NCBI RefSeq assembly: GCF_001685355.1
Contig: NZ_CP016438.1
Location: 2,356,001-2,420,000 of the forward strand
From: Streptomyces lincolnensis
Lineage (GTDB): Bacteria; Actinomycetota; Actinomycetes; Streptomycetales; Streptomycetaceae
Reading direction: 5' to 3'
Length of the DNA: 64,000 nucleotides
Shown: positions 18,793-27,059 of the stretch, piece after piece
Layout: every line of letters begins with the position of its first letter
Position numbering within the stretch: position 1 is the stretch's first letter
Notes under the pieces: model-generated
The model's input: the letters and a program-made list of their open reading frames with translations, nothing else
The model's database searches: none
What the model was told of the DNA's origin: nothing
Made by a program: the position numbers and the translations under genes

Positions 18793-19242
18793 TCAGAGCA
18801 GCCGCTTGCGGTAGTGAACACGGTCGTACGGCCCGTCGACGCGCCGCTCCACGACCTCGTACCCGTACTTCGGGTAGATCTTCTGGTTCTCCCACATCAG
18901 CGCGTTCGTGTAGAGCCTGACCTCGGGCAGGCCGAGCGCGCGGGCGTGCGCGTCCACGAAGTGCAGCAGCAGCCGCCCCACGCCGGTGCCCTGGGCGTCG
19001 GGGTGGACGGCGATGTTGTCGACGTACAGATGGTCCTCGCGCGCCTCGACCGCCACCAGCCCGACCACGGGCTCCCCGGTGACGAACACCCGCCCCTCGG
19101 CCACGGTCGCCGCGTGATCCCGCTCCATGGGCTGCGGCACCGTTCCGATGCGCTCGACGTAGTGCCCGTACGCCGCGTCGGTTACGGCCTTCACGGCCGG
19201 TACGTCGGCCGCCGTGGCGAGCCGGATCTCCTGGTTCGTCAT
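18793..19242 (-). CDS. GNAT N-acetyltransferase
   Basis: 149 residues, single GNAT domain. The acetyl-CoA binding loop is DNIAVHPDAQGTGVGRLLLHFV; LYTNALMWENQKIYPKYGYEVVERR is the standard C-terminal beta-strand region. The annotation cannot go beyond small-molecule or peptide N-acetylation. It ends just after the 44-residue gene that faces it. Confidence 0.9.
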   Translation of the reverse strand: MTNQEIRLATAADVPAVKAVTDAAYGHYVERIGTVPQPMERDHAATVAEGRVFVTGEPVVGLVAVEAREDHLYVDNIAVHPDAQGTGVGRLLLHFVDAHARALGLPEVRLYTNALMWENQKIYPKYGYEVVERRVDGPYDRVHYRKRLL

Positions 19243-19384
19243 GCCCGCACGCTACCTACCTGATCTCAGTCTCAGCACTCCCTTAAGCGGGCCATAAAGA
19301 TCGCCACCGGCCGCCACACGCAGGGGTTTTCACGGTTTCTTGGACCCGGCACCCACATCGGCACCGGTTCCGAGGAGATCCCCC

Positions 19385-20407
19385 ATGCCCGCACGCCGCA
19401 AGGCCGCCACCGTCGCCGCCGTCGGCCTGGCCCCGCTCGCCCTGACCGCGCTGGCCGGCACGCCCGCCGCCGCCCACGGATCGATGGGCGACCCGGTCAG
19501 CCGCGTCGCGCAGTGCTACGCGGAGGGCCCGGAGAGCCCGACGTCGGCCGCGTGCCGGGCGGCGGTCGCGGCCGGCGGCACCCAGGCGCTCTACGACTGG
19601 AACGGCGTCCGTATCGGCGACGCGAACGGCCGGCACCAGGAGCTGATCCCGGACGGGAAGCTGTGCAGCGCGGACAACGACGCGTTCAAGGGCCTCGACC
19701 TCGCCCGCGCCGACTGGCCCGCGACCGCCGTGAGCGGTGGGTCGTACACCTTCAAGTACCGCGTGACCGCCCCGCACAAGGGCACCTTCACGGTCTATCT
19801 CACCAAGACCGGCTACGACCCGGCACAGCCGCTGTCCTGGGACGACCTGGACCTGGCGAACCCGGTGGCGACGGCCACCGACCCGGCCGCCTCGGGCGGC
19901 TTCTACACGTTCTCCGGCACCCTCCCCGAGCGCTCCGGCAGGCAGCTGCTGTACGCGGTGTGGCAGCGCTCGGACAGCCCGGAGGCGTTCTACTCCTGCT
20001 CGGACGTCACGTTCGGCGGCACCGGTGGTGGCTCCGCGACGGGGAGCGCGTCCCCCGCTCCCAGCGCCTCCGCGCCCTCGGAGGCGCAGATCGAGGACGC
20101 CGCCGACAAGCCGACGATCGAGCACGGCGGGCACGGCGGGCACGGCGATCAGGACGCCGGTGCGTCGGCGGAGCCGGTGGCCGAGACGCGGACGGACGCG
20201 GGGGCCGCGGCGGAGTCGGCGAGCCCTGGGGCGAACGCCCCGAAGGCGGCCGGCGGCGATGCCGGCGAGAACCTCGCCGAGACCGGCCAGAACAGCGGCA
20301 CCGCGTACCTCGCCATGGGCGGGGCGGCCGTCCTGGCGCTCGGTGCGGCGGTGCTGTTCGCCTCGGTCCGCCGGCGTGCGGTGAGCGGCGGCCGGCACGG
20401 TCGCTGA
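19385..20407 (+). CDS. Wall-anchored lytic polysaccharide monooxygenase (AA10)
   Basis: 340 residues. The signal peptide ends so that mature residue 1 is His31 (TPAAA|HGSMGDP), the N-terminal His of the copper histidine brace; the second brace His is in VTAPHKGTFTVYLTK. The AA10 domain ends near residue 200 (FYSCSDVTF). A low-complexity linker follows, with a His-rich patch (EHGGHGGHGDQD), then LAETG (about 297-301), one membrane helix and an RRR tail. LAXTG is the sortase E type signal of Streptomyces, so the enzyme should be covalently wall-attached. It oxidatively cleaves chitin or cellulose chains. GAGGAG precedes the ATG. Confidence 0.93.
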   Translation: MPARRKAATVAAVGLAPLALTALAGTPAAAHGSMGDPVSRVAQCYAEGPESPTSAACRAAVAAGGTQALYDWNGVRIGDANGRHQELIPDGKLCSADNDAFKGLDLARADWPATAVSGGSYTFKYRVTAPHKGTFTVYLTKTGYDPAQPLSWDDLDLANPVATATDPAASGGFYTFSGTLPERSGRQLLYAVWQRSDSPEAFYSCSDVTFGGTGGGSATGSASPAPSASAPSEAQIEDAADKPTIEHGGHGGHGDQDAGASAEPVAETRTDAGAAAESASPGANAPKAAGGDAGENLAETGQNSGTAYLAMGGAAVLALGAAVLFASVRRRAVSGGRHGR

Positions 20408-20424
20408 GGCCGCCTCGCGGTGCT

Positions 20425-20463
20425 CCGGGGCCTGACCGGCGGCTCAGGCCGGACAGGCCCCGG
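20425..20463. terminator. Hairpin terminator between convergent genes
   Basis: Perfect 10-bp inverted repeat, arms 20425-20434 and 20454-20463 (arm CCGGGGCCTG), placed between the LPMO stop and the stop of the leftward lipase. Likely serves both genes. Confidence 0.7.
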
Positions 20464-20478
20464 CGGCGCGTCGGCGGC

Positions 20479-21339
20479 TCAGCCGGCCGCCGACGCGCAG
20501 GTGGTGGGCCTGGCGTGCGCCGGATCGAGGGCGTTGGCCACCTCGTGGAAGGCGATCCTGTCGAGGAGTCCGATCGCCGCGTGCTCGGAGAGGTCGAGCG
20601 GACACAGGTCCTGGATCAGGACGTTGCGTACGCCGGGCCCGCTGAGGAACTGGCTGCGGTACGGCGTGACCACCTCGTCGTACCGGGTGGCGAGGACCGT
20701 GTACGTGACGCCGGGCACGGTGTCGCCGCCCTCGTTGAGCTTGGTGAGGAAGGCGGAGCCGGCGACCTGGTCGGCGAGGGCGGGGGTGTTCGTGGAGAGC
20801 AGGTCCGCGGCGCCCGGGAAGTACGCCAGCAGGTGGGTGAGGCCGTTCAGGGTGGTGCCGTGGTTGCTGGGCGCGATGCCCACGAGGGCGTTCACCTTGG
20901 CGGCTCCGCCGAGGAACTTCAGGTAGTAGCGGGGCATCATGCCGCCCTGGGAGTGACCGACGAGATCGGTCTCGGCGGCGCCGGTCGCGGCGAGCACCTT
21001 GTCGACGTAGGTCTTGAGCTGCTCCGCCGACTTGTCGATGGGGCCGAGACCGTGGAAGAAGGACACCCCGGGGAGCTGTCCGTAGTCGAAGGAGAAGACG
21101 CAGTAGTCGCGGTGCTTCAGGTACGGGGCGAGCCCCAGCCAGTTGTCGACGGAGTTCGCGAAGGTGCCGTGCACGAGTACGACGGGGCGGGGGTGGGCGG
21201 CGGACGGCTTGCAGGAGTAGTCGTTCCACCCGCTGCCGGTCGCCGTGGCCGCCTGTGCGGTGGTGGCGGGGACGACGGCGACGGTCGCGGTCAGCAGGAG
21301 CGCGGCCAGGGGTCTGAGCGCTCGTTTCCAGGGCAGCAT
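20479..21339 (-). CDS. Secreted lipase, alpha/beta hydrolase
   Basis: 286 residues with a signal peptide (cleavage near TAQA-AT, residue 30). PVVLVHGTFAN is the oxyanion loop and DLVGHSQGGMMPRYY carries the nucleophile Ser; the HG-type loop and later RYDEVVTPYRS (Asp) and SEHAAIGLLD (His) complete the triad. This matches the Streptomyces extracellular triacylglycerol lipases of class 2 type. Upstream there is a Crp-like palindrome and a 7-bp inverted repeat (21416-21422/21431-21437). Confidence 0.92.
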   Translation of the reverse strand: MLPWKRALRPLAALLLTATVAVVPATTAQAATATGSGWNDYSCKPSAAHPRPVVLVHGTFANSVDNWLGLAPYLKHRDYCVFSFDYGQLPGVSFFHGLGPIDKSAEQLKTYVDKVLAATGAAETDLVGHSQGGMMPRYYLKFLGGAAKVNALVGIAPSNHGTTLNGLTHLLAYFPGAADLLSTNTPALADQVAGSAFLTKLNEGGDTVPGVTYTVLATRYDEVVTPYRSQFLSGPGVRNVLIQDLCPLDLSEHAAIGLLDRIAFHEVANALDPAHARPTTCASAAG

Positions 21340-21386
21340 CGTGTGATCTCCTTGCGGCTCAAGGGAGTTGCGACGGCTCTACGCCC

Positions 21387-21403
21387 TGTGATCCGGATCA
21401 CGA
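21387..21403. promoter_or_regulatory. Crp-type palindrome upstream of the lipase
   Basis: The sequence TGTGATCCGGATCACGA is a near-perfect palindrome of the TGTGA-N6-TCACA type, centred 56 bases upstream of the lipase start codon. Streptomyces Crp and related CRP/FNR regulators use such sites. No promoter element was confidently placed around it. Confidence 0.45.
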
Positions 21404-21512
21404 GGATGCTGTTTCACTCGTCAAGTTACGGACGAGTAGTTCACCTGTGAAGTTACGCGTCAGTAAAAACTTCCAGTGGTAACTGCCGACGACTGCGGCA
21501 TCTGATAGAGGA

Positions 21513-21959
21513 TCACCAGGCGGGCTTGATGGGACCATAGGGGGCAATGCGCCCCAATTGGTTGCGCAACGCCCGCACTTCACCCTCACCGAGCAACGCG
21601 ACCCACGCGCCGACCGCTTCCGCGGCCGCCTCCTCCGCCGCACGCGTACAGGCCCAGCCCCGCTCGGTCAGCACGACCAGCCGCGCCCGCGCGTCCTCGG
21701 GATGCGGCCGCCGCTCGGCATACCCCTTGCGCACGATCTCGTCGACGAGCTGGCTGGCGGCCTGCTTGGTGACCCCGAGGTGGGCGGCGAGGTCCGTGAC
21801 GGTGGCGCCGTCCGGGGCGAGCCGGGCGAAGGCGAAGCCGTGGGCGGGCCTGACCCCCTCGAAGCCACGGGCGACGACGCCCTCGTTGATGCGGTGCGTG
21901 AGCTCGCCGGCGGCGGAGAGCAGAGCTGCGGACAGGGCCATGGCCTCGGAGTTGTGCAC
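21513..21959 (-). CDS. MarR-family transcriptional regulator
   Basis: 148 residues with the winged helix segment (GATVTDLAAHLGVTKQAASQLVDEIVRKGYAERRPHPEDARARLVVLTERG) and flanking dimerisation helices. It is divergent from a small cupin gene and the 132 bases between them hold two palindromes built on GTCAAG/CTTGAC, so it very likely represses both genes and responds to a small ligand. Confidence 0.92.
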   Translation of the reverse strand: MHNSEAMALSAALLSAAGELTHRINEGVVARGFEGVRPAHGFAFARLAPDGATVTDLAAHLGVTKQAASQLVDEIVRKGYAERRPHPEDARARLVVLTERGWACTRAAEEAAAEAVGAWVALLGEGEVRALRNQLGRIAPYGPIKPAW

Positions 21960-21976
21960 GAAGGCATTGAAACACC

Positions 21977-22034
21977 CTTGACGAATTGGTCAAGCTGCTT
22001 GACTATAGAGCCACGTAGTCAAGTAGCTTGACTA
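21977..22034. promoter_or_regulatory. Probable MarR operator array
   Basis: Palindrome 1 is GTCAAGCTGCTTGAC at 21989-22003. Palindrome 2 is TAGTCAAGTAGCTTGACTA at 22016-22034. Both have GTCAAG-N3-CTTGAC and their centres are 29 bases apart. A further CTTGAC at 21977-21982 faces the first GTCAAG. The block is in the shared regulatory region of the MarR gene and the cupin gene; TTGAC also resembles -35 elements, so a bound protein would cover the promoters. Confidence 0.75.
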
Positions 22035-22091
22035 TGTGCCAAGTCCACTCACCAAGTCCACTCACCAAGTCATTTACCGAGGAGTACTCAC

Positions 22092-22466
22092 ATGCCAGTG
22101 ATCCACGCATCCGAAGCACGCACCCACGAGATCCACGGCGCCCGTTTCGTCTCGTACGCCACTCCCCTCACCGGCAGCAAGGAGCTGTGCGCCTGGCGCG
22201 GCGAGATTCCCGCGGGGACCAAGGCCCCGGTGCACACCGTGAACCGGGAGGAGATCTTCCTCCTGCTCGTCGGCGAACTGCTGGTCACGCTCGACGGCAG
22301 CACCGAGCGGATCAGAGCGGGCGACACCGTGATCGTGAACCCCGGCACAGCCTTCTCCGTCGAGAACCCGACCGACCACACCGCGCTCTCCTGGGTCACC
22401 ACGTCCATCGGCCTGGAGGCGGTGCTGGCCGACGGCACCAGGATCACTCCGCCGTGGGCCAACTGA
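22092..22466 (+). CDS. Small cupin-domain protein
   Basis: 124 residues, one cupin barrel. The first cupin motif is GTKAPVHTVNREEIFLLLVGEL (His and Glu ligands), the second AGDTVIVNPGTAFSVENPTDHTAL. Could be an isomerase, dioxygenase or a metal-dependent quercetinase-like enzyme; not resolvable. Ribosome site GAGGAG just upstream. Probably the target of the divergent MarR protein. Confidence 0.88.
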   Translation: MPVIHASEARTHEIHGARFVSYATPLTGSKELCAWRGEIPAGTKAPVHTVNREEIFLLLVGELLVTLDGSTERIRAGDTVIVNPGTAFSVENPTDHTALSWVTTSIGLEAVLADGTRITPPWAN

Positions 22467-22484
22467 GCCCCACATGAGGGAAGG

Positions 22485-23453
22485 TCACGCCACCAGGGCC
22501 CCCGGCATCACCGCGCGGGGGCCGAACTTCTCACGGGCCCGGTCGGCGACCTCCTCGATGCGACGGAGTTTGTCGTCGGCCGGGTCGAAGGTGAGCTGGT
22601 GGGAGGAGTGTTCGGCGGGGTCGAGGCCCTCGGCGCGCAGGGCGAGGGAGCGGACCCGGGCGCGCTGGAGGCCGAGGGCCTCGTACATGCCGTAGGCCAC
22701 CCGCGTCAGGGCCGCGGAGTGGGCGGTCGGCTCCTCCAGGGTGCGGGTGCGGGTCGTCGAAGACCGGTCGGCATAGCGGACGGTGAGGGTCAGGGTGCGG
22801 CAGACCTTGTCGAGGGCGCGCAGCCGGGCGCCCAGTTCCTCGGCGGCGGAGAGAAGGGCACGACGGTGCCGGGCCGGGTCCAACTCGTCGCGGGTGAAGG
22901 GGCGTTCGGTGGCCAGGGAGCGGGAGACCCCGTTGGGGACCACCCGGCCGCGGTCCACGCCGGCGGCCTTCTCGTGCAGTTCCCGCCCGGTCTTCGCGCC
23001 GACCAGGCGCTGGAGCGTGGACAGGGGCGCGGCGGCGACCCGGCCGAGGGTGTCGAGGCCGTACTCGCACAGGGTGCGGGCGGTCGCGGCGCCGACGCCG
23101 GGGAGCGCGGCGACGGGCTTGTCGGCGAGGAACTCCCCCGCGTCCTCCTCGGACACCGCGCAGGTCACCCCGGGTGCGGCGTCCCGCAGCGCCATCCGGG
23201 CCAGCATCGTGCCCGGCCCGGCGCCGATCGCGCAGTCGACCCCGTACAGCGCGAGGGCACGGACCCGGATCACCGACGCCAGCTCCACCGCGTCGCGCCC
23301 GAAGTACCGCTCGGCGCCCCGGAGATCGGCCAGCGCCCCGTCCGGCGGCAAGGCCTCGACAACCGGTGTGAACTCCCCCAGCAACCCGAGCAGCCCCGGC
23401 AGGGCCGTCTCGCCCGTCGGCGGCAGCTGGAAACGTACGCACAGAATGGTCAT
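22485..23453 (-). CDS. Y-family polymerase-like protein (ImuB-like)
   Basis: 322 residues with the Y-family layout: palm/fingers, thumb helix-hairpin-helix (VAALPGVGAATARTLCEYGLDTLGRVA) and little finger (LTLTVRYADRSSTTRTRTL). Where active DinB enzymes have the Asp of the first motif this protein reads LCVRFQL, and where they have S-I-D-E-A it reads P-P-D-G-A, so two catalytic carboxylates are missing. A possible clamp-binding peptide QLTFD is near the C terminus. ImuB proteins, partners of DnaE2 in mutagenic translesion synthesis, are inactive in the same way. It starts inside the dnaE2 stop (ATGA overlap), so the two are coupled. Shorter than typical ImuB, so the name is not assigned. Confidence 0.8.
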   Translation of the reverse strand: MTILCVRFQLPPTGETALPGLLGLLGEFTPVVEALPPDGALADLRGAERYFGRDAVELASVIRVRALALYGVDCAIGAGPGTMLARMALRDAAPGVTCAVSEEDAGEFLADKPVAALPGVGAATARTLCEYGLDTLGRVAAAPLSTLQRLVGAKTGRELHEKAAGVDRGRVVPNGVSRSLATERPFTRDELDPARHRRALLSAAEELGARLRALDKVCRTLTLTVRYADRSSTTRTRTLEEPTAHSAALTRVAYGMYEALGLQRARVRSLALRAEGLDPAEHSSHQLTFDPADDKLRRIEEVADRAREKFGPRAVMPGALVA

Positions 23454-26400
23454 CCCGCACTCCCCGGACTCTGGTGCCACAACTTCCGTGCCTGTGAAGG
23501 CTCTTGGCCCGCCGGCCGCAGATCGGCCCACGGATGCAGTTCGTATCCCGTCGGCATTTGGATTCGCCGGCCCCCGGTGGAATCACCGGCCCCTTCCGGC
23601 ACGGGCTTCGCCAGCCGCGCCGAGACCTCGTCGAGGCCGCCCTCGGCGCGCAGTTCGACCAGTTCGGCGAGGTTCCAGGCCGCGGCGCCGACCACGCTGA
23701 GGCTGCGCGGGCCGCGCCGCTGCACCACCCCGCGCACCAGCAGGAGCCAGGAGTGGAAGACGGTGTGGGCGCAGGCGTCGTGCGAGTCGTCGAAGAAGGC
23801 GAGGTCGACCAGGCCGGTGCCGTCGTCCAGGGTGGTGAAGATGACCCGCTTGCCGGACCGGATCGGCGGGGTCTGGGTGGCCGCCTTGGCCCCCGCCACC
23901 AGCACCGCCTCCCCGTGCCGCGCCTCCCGCAGCCGCCGCGCCGACACCACGCCCAGCTCGTCGAGGAACGCCCGGTGGTCGTCCATCAGGTTGCGCGAGG
24001 CGTCCATGGACAGCACGCCCAGCTCGGCGCTGAGCCGCTCGGCGGATGACAGGTCGGGCAGCCCGGCGGCCGCGGTCTTCCGCCCACCGCTCAGCGGCAG
24101 TTGACCTCCCCCGGCGCCCCGCGCACCGCGATGCAGCTCGGTCAGGTGCAGTTGCAGATCACGCCGGTTGGCGCCGAAGGCATCCAACGCCCCTACCTGC
24201 GCGAGGCGTTGGGCCAGCGGCCTGCTCGGCCGCGCCCGCTCCCAGAAGTCGACCAGCGAGGCGTACGGCTGCCCGTCCGCGATCCGCGCCGCCTCGGCCT
24301 CACTGCTCCCGTGCACGTCGGCGAGCGCCAGCCGGAGCCCCCAGCCCTTGCCCCCCCTCGGCCCCTTCGACCCCTCTGACCCCTTCGGTTCAGCAGATTC
24401 AGACACCAGTTCGATACGGTGGGCGACTCCCGACTCGTTCACGTCCAACGGCAGGATCGGCACCCCGCGCCGCCGCGCGTCCGCCAGCAGCAGCCGCTTC
24501 GGATACATCCCCGGGTCGTGCGTGAGCAGCCCCGCGTAGAAGGCCGCCGGATGATGCGCCTTGAGCCACGCCGACTGGTACGTCGGTACGGCGAAGGCGA
24601 CCGCGTGCGCCTTGCAGAAGCCGTACGACCCGAAGGCCTCGACGATCTCCCAGGTCCGCTGAATCGTTTCTGCTTGATAGCCGTTCGCCGCCGCGTGCTG
24701 CGCGAACCAGACCTTGATCCGCCCCTGCGACTCCGGGTCGGACAGCCCGCGCCGCACCCGGTCCGCCTCGCCGCGCCCACAGCCGGTCATGACGGCGACG
24801 ATGTCGATGATCTGCTCGTGGAAGACGACGACCCCGTACGTCCCCTTCAGCGGCTCCTCCAGGTCCGGGTGCGGGTAGCGGACGGGCGCCCGCCCGTGCC
24901 GTGCCTCGATGAACGGCCGCACCATGTCGGCGGCGACCGGGCCCGGCCGGAACAGCGAGATGTCCACGACCAGGTCGTGGAAGGTGGCCGGCTGGAGCCG
25001 TCCGACCAGGTCGCGCTGGCCCGGCGACTCGATCTGGAAGCAGCCCAGGGTCTCGGTGGACCGGATGAGTTCGTACGTCGCCGGGTCGCCGTCCTCCAGC
25101 GCGTCCAGGTCGAGCCGCTCCCCCGTCGCCCGCTCCACCTCCGCGACCGCGTGCGCCATCGCCGACTGCATCCGCACGCCCAGGACGTCGAGCTTGAGCA
25201 GCCCGAGCTCCTCGACGTCGTCCTTGTCGAACTGCGCCATGGGGAACCCCTCGCCGCTGGTCGGCACGACCGGCGTACGGCTCAGCAGGGACGCGTCGGA
25301 CAGGAGTACCCCGCACGGGTGCATGGCGACTCCGCGCGGAAGGGCGTCGAGGGATTCGACCAGCTCCCAGAGCTTGCCGTACCGCGCACCTTCCCGCTGG
25401 AACTCCCCCGCCAGCTGCCTGAGTTCGGGCAGTTCCGCCAGCGCCGCACGGGCGTCGCGCGCCCGGATGTGCGGGAAGGACTTGGCGATACGGTCGATGT
25501 CGGCCGGGTCCATGGACAGGGCCGCGCCGACGTCGCGGACCGCGTGACGCACCCGGTAGGTCTCCGGCATCGCGACCGTGGCGACCCGCTCGGTGCCGAA
25601 CCGGCCGATGATCGCGCGGTAGACCTCCAGCCGGCGCGCGGACTCCACGTCGATGTCGATGTCGGGCAGCACGACCCGCTCCTTGGACAGGAACCGCTCC
25701 ATCAGCAGCCCGTGCTCGACCGGGTCGGCGTGCGCGATGCCGAGCAGGTGGTTCACCAGCGACCCCGCACCGGAGCCGCGGGCGGCGACCCGGATGCCCA
25801 TGTCCCGTACGTCGTCCACCACATGAGCCACCGTCAGGAAGTAGGAGGCGAAGCCGTGGTGGGCGATGATGTCCAGCTCCCGGTGCATCCGCTCCCAGTA
25901 GTCGCGCTTCCCGGAGTACCCCTTCAGCACCATCCCCGCCGCCGCCCGTGAGGCGAGCGCCCGCTGGGCGGTGCGGCGGCCGGCGCCGACGAGGTGCGGC
26001 TCGGGGAAGTGGACGGTGCCGATGCCGAGGTCGTCCTCGGGGTCGACCAGGCACTCGGCGGCCGTGGCCCGGGTCTGTTCCAGCAGCCGGAGGGCGGCCT
26101 CGCGCCGGTAGCCCGCGGCCTCGACGATCCGCTCGGCGGCCCGGAGCATGGCGCCGGCGTCCTTGAGCCAGGCCTCCCCGGAGTCCAGTTCCCCGCTTCC
26201 GTCGATCGGGACCAGGCGGCGGGCCGCGTCCAGGACGTCGGCGACCGGGCCGAGGCCGGGGTCGGCGTACCGGACGGCATTGCTGAGCACGGGCCGGATC
26301 CGCTGCTCGGCGGCGAAGCCGACGGTACGGGCGGCCAGACGCAGCGAGCCCGGACCGGTGCCCTCACGGCCGTGCCAGACGGCCTCCAGGCGCAGCGCGT

Positions 26401-26917
26401 CGCCGTAGACCTCGCGCCAGGGGACGAGGAGTTTCGCGGCACGGTCGGGGCGGCCGGCGGCGAGGGCGCGGCCCACGTCGGAGGCGGGGCCGAGCAGGAC
26501 GGTCAGGCCGTCGGCGTGGTTGTCGGACCGGGGCAGCAGCGGGGTGCCGTCGGCGGTGTGGGCGGCGGTGACCAGCCGGCACAGGTCGGCCCAGCCGCGG
26601 GCCCCGTCCCGGGCGAGGAAGGTGACGCGGGGTGTCGACTCGTCGATGAAGGCACCGCCGCGCACGGGGGTGCGGCGGCGCTCCTGCCGCGGCGCCCCGG
26701 GCAGCTCCACCGCGAGGTCCACGCCGAACAGGGGGCGGACGCCCGCCTTCGCGCAGGCTCTGGCGAAGCGGACCGTGCCCGCGAGGGTGTCGCGGTCGGT
26801 GAGGGCGAGGGCGTCCATGCCCCGCTCGAAGGCGCGCTCGGCCAGGCGCTCCGGGTGGGAGGCGCCGTAGCGCAGGGAGAACCCGGAGACGGCGTGCAGA
26901 TGGGTGAAGCCAGGCAT
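23450..26917 (-). CDS. dnaE2: Error-prone DNA polymerase III alpha subunit DnaE2
   Basis: 1155 residues, C-family polymerase with N-terminal PHP domain (FTHLHAVSGFSLRYGAS, ALTDRDTLAG). The palm motif PDIDIDVES carries catalytic Asp residues, followed by FPMAQFDKDDVEELGLLKLDVLGVR and the fingers. The C terminus has an OB-like domain (RVIFTTLDDGTGLVDLAFF). Length and PHP sequence fit DnaE2/ImuC rather than replicative DnaE1. Start chosen at 26917: GGGAGG lies four bases upstream and MPGFTHLH is the family N terminus; an ATG at 26938 lacks a ribosome site. Two LexA-like boxes lie upstream, implying SOS induction with the downstream Y-family gene. Confidence 0.93.
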   Translation of the reverse strand: MPGFTHLHAVSGFSLRYGASHPERLAERAFERGMDALALTDRDTLAGTVRFARACAKAGVRPLFGVDLAVELPGAPRQERRRTPVRGGAFIDESTPRVTFLARDGARGWADLCRLVTAAHTADGTPLLPRSDNHADGLTVLLGPASDVGRALAAGRPDRAAKLLVPWREVYGDALRLEAVWHGREGTGPGSLRLAARTVGFAAEQRIRPVLSNAVRYADPGLGPVADVLDAARRLVPIDGSGELDSGEAWLKDAGAMLRAAERIVEAAGYRREAALRLLEQTRATAAECLVDPEDDLGIGTVHFPEPHLVGAGRRTAQRALASRAAAGMVLKGYSGKRDYWERMHRELDIIAHHGFASYFLTVAHVVDDVRDMGIRVAARGSGAGSLVNHLLGIAHADPVEHGLLMERFLSKERVVLPDIDIDVESARRLEVYRAIIGRFGTERVATVAMPETYRVRHAVRDVGAALSMDPADIDRIAKSFPHIRARDARAALAELPELRQLAGEFQREGARYGKLWELVESLDALPRGVAMHPCGVLLSDASLLSRTPVVPTSGEGFPMAQFDKDDVEELGLLKLDVLGVRMQSAMAHAVAEVERATGERLDLDALEDGDPATYELIRSTETLGCFQIESPGQRDLVGRLQPATFHDLVVDISLFRPGPVAADMVRPFIEARHGRAPVRYPHPDLEEPLKGTYGVVVFHEQIIDIVAVMTGCGRGEADRVRRGLSDPESQGRIKVWFAQHAAANGYQAETIQRTWEIVEAFGSYGFCKAHAVAFAVPTYQSAWLKAHHPAAFYAGLLTHDPGMYPKRLLLADARRRGVPILPLDVNESGVAHRIELVSESAEPKGSEGSKGPRGGKGWGLRLALADVHGSSEAEAARIADGQPYASLVDFWERARPSRPLAQRLAQVGALDAFGANRRDLQLHLTELHRGARGAGGGQLPLSGGRKTAAAGLPDLSSAERLSAELGVLSMDASRNLMDDHRAFLDELGVVSARRLREARHGEAVLVAGAKAATQTPPIRSGKRVIFTTLDDGTGLVDLAFFDDSHDACAHTVFHSWLLLVRGVVQRRGPRSLSVVGAAAWNLAELVELRAEGGLDEVSARLAKPVPEGAGDSTGGRRIQMPTGYELHPWADLRPAGQEPSQARKLWHQSPGSAG

Positions 26918-26940
26918 CGCACCTCCCGCCGTCGCCATTA

Positions 26941-27002
26941 TCGAACATCAGTTCCCAACGCCCCCACCCCCACCATAGACCAATTTTCGAACCTCTGTAC
27001 GA
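26941..27002 (-). promoter_or_regulatory. Two LexA (SOS) box-like sites upstream of dnaE2
   Basis: Box at 26987-27002 reads TCGAACCTCTGTACGA, one mismatch from the actinobacterial TCGAAC-N4-GTTCGA consensus. Box at 26941-26956 reads TCGAACATCAGTTCCC, perfect in the left half and two mismatches in the right half. They lie 24-85 bases upstream of the dnaE2 start and also within the region upstream of the rightward gene at 27060. Confidence 0.72.
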
Positions 27003-27059
27003 CATCCATTCGGCCGCCTCCCACCTGCGGAAACGTCCGCCGCCCCGGACCGTGAGGGC

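Noticed and set aside
26918..26938. Upstream ATG at 26938 for dnaE2
   Set aside because: No ribosome site before it and it would place the start next to a LexA box; GGGAGG fits the ATG at 26917.
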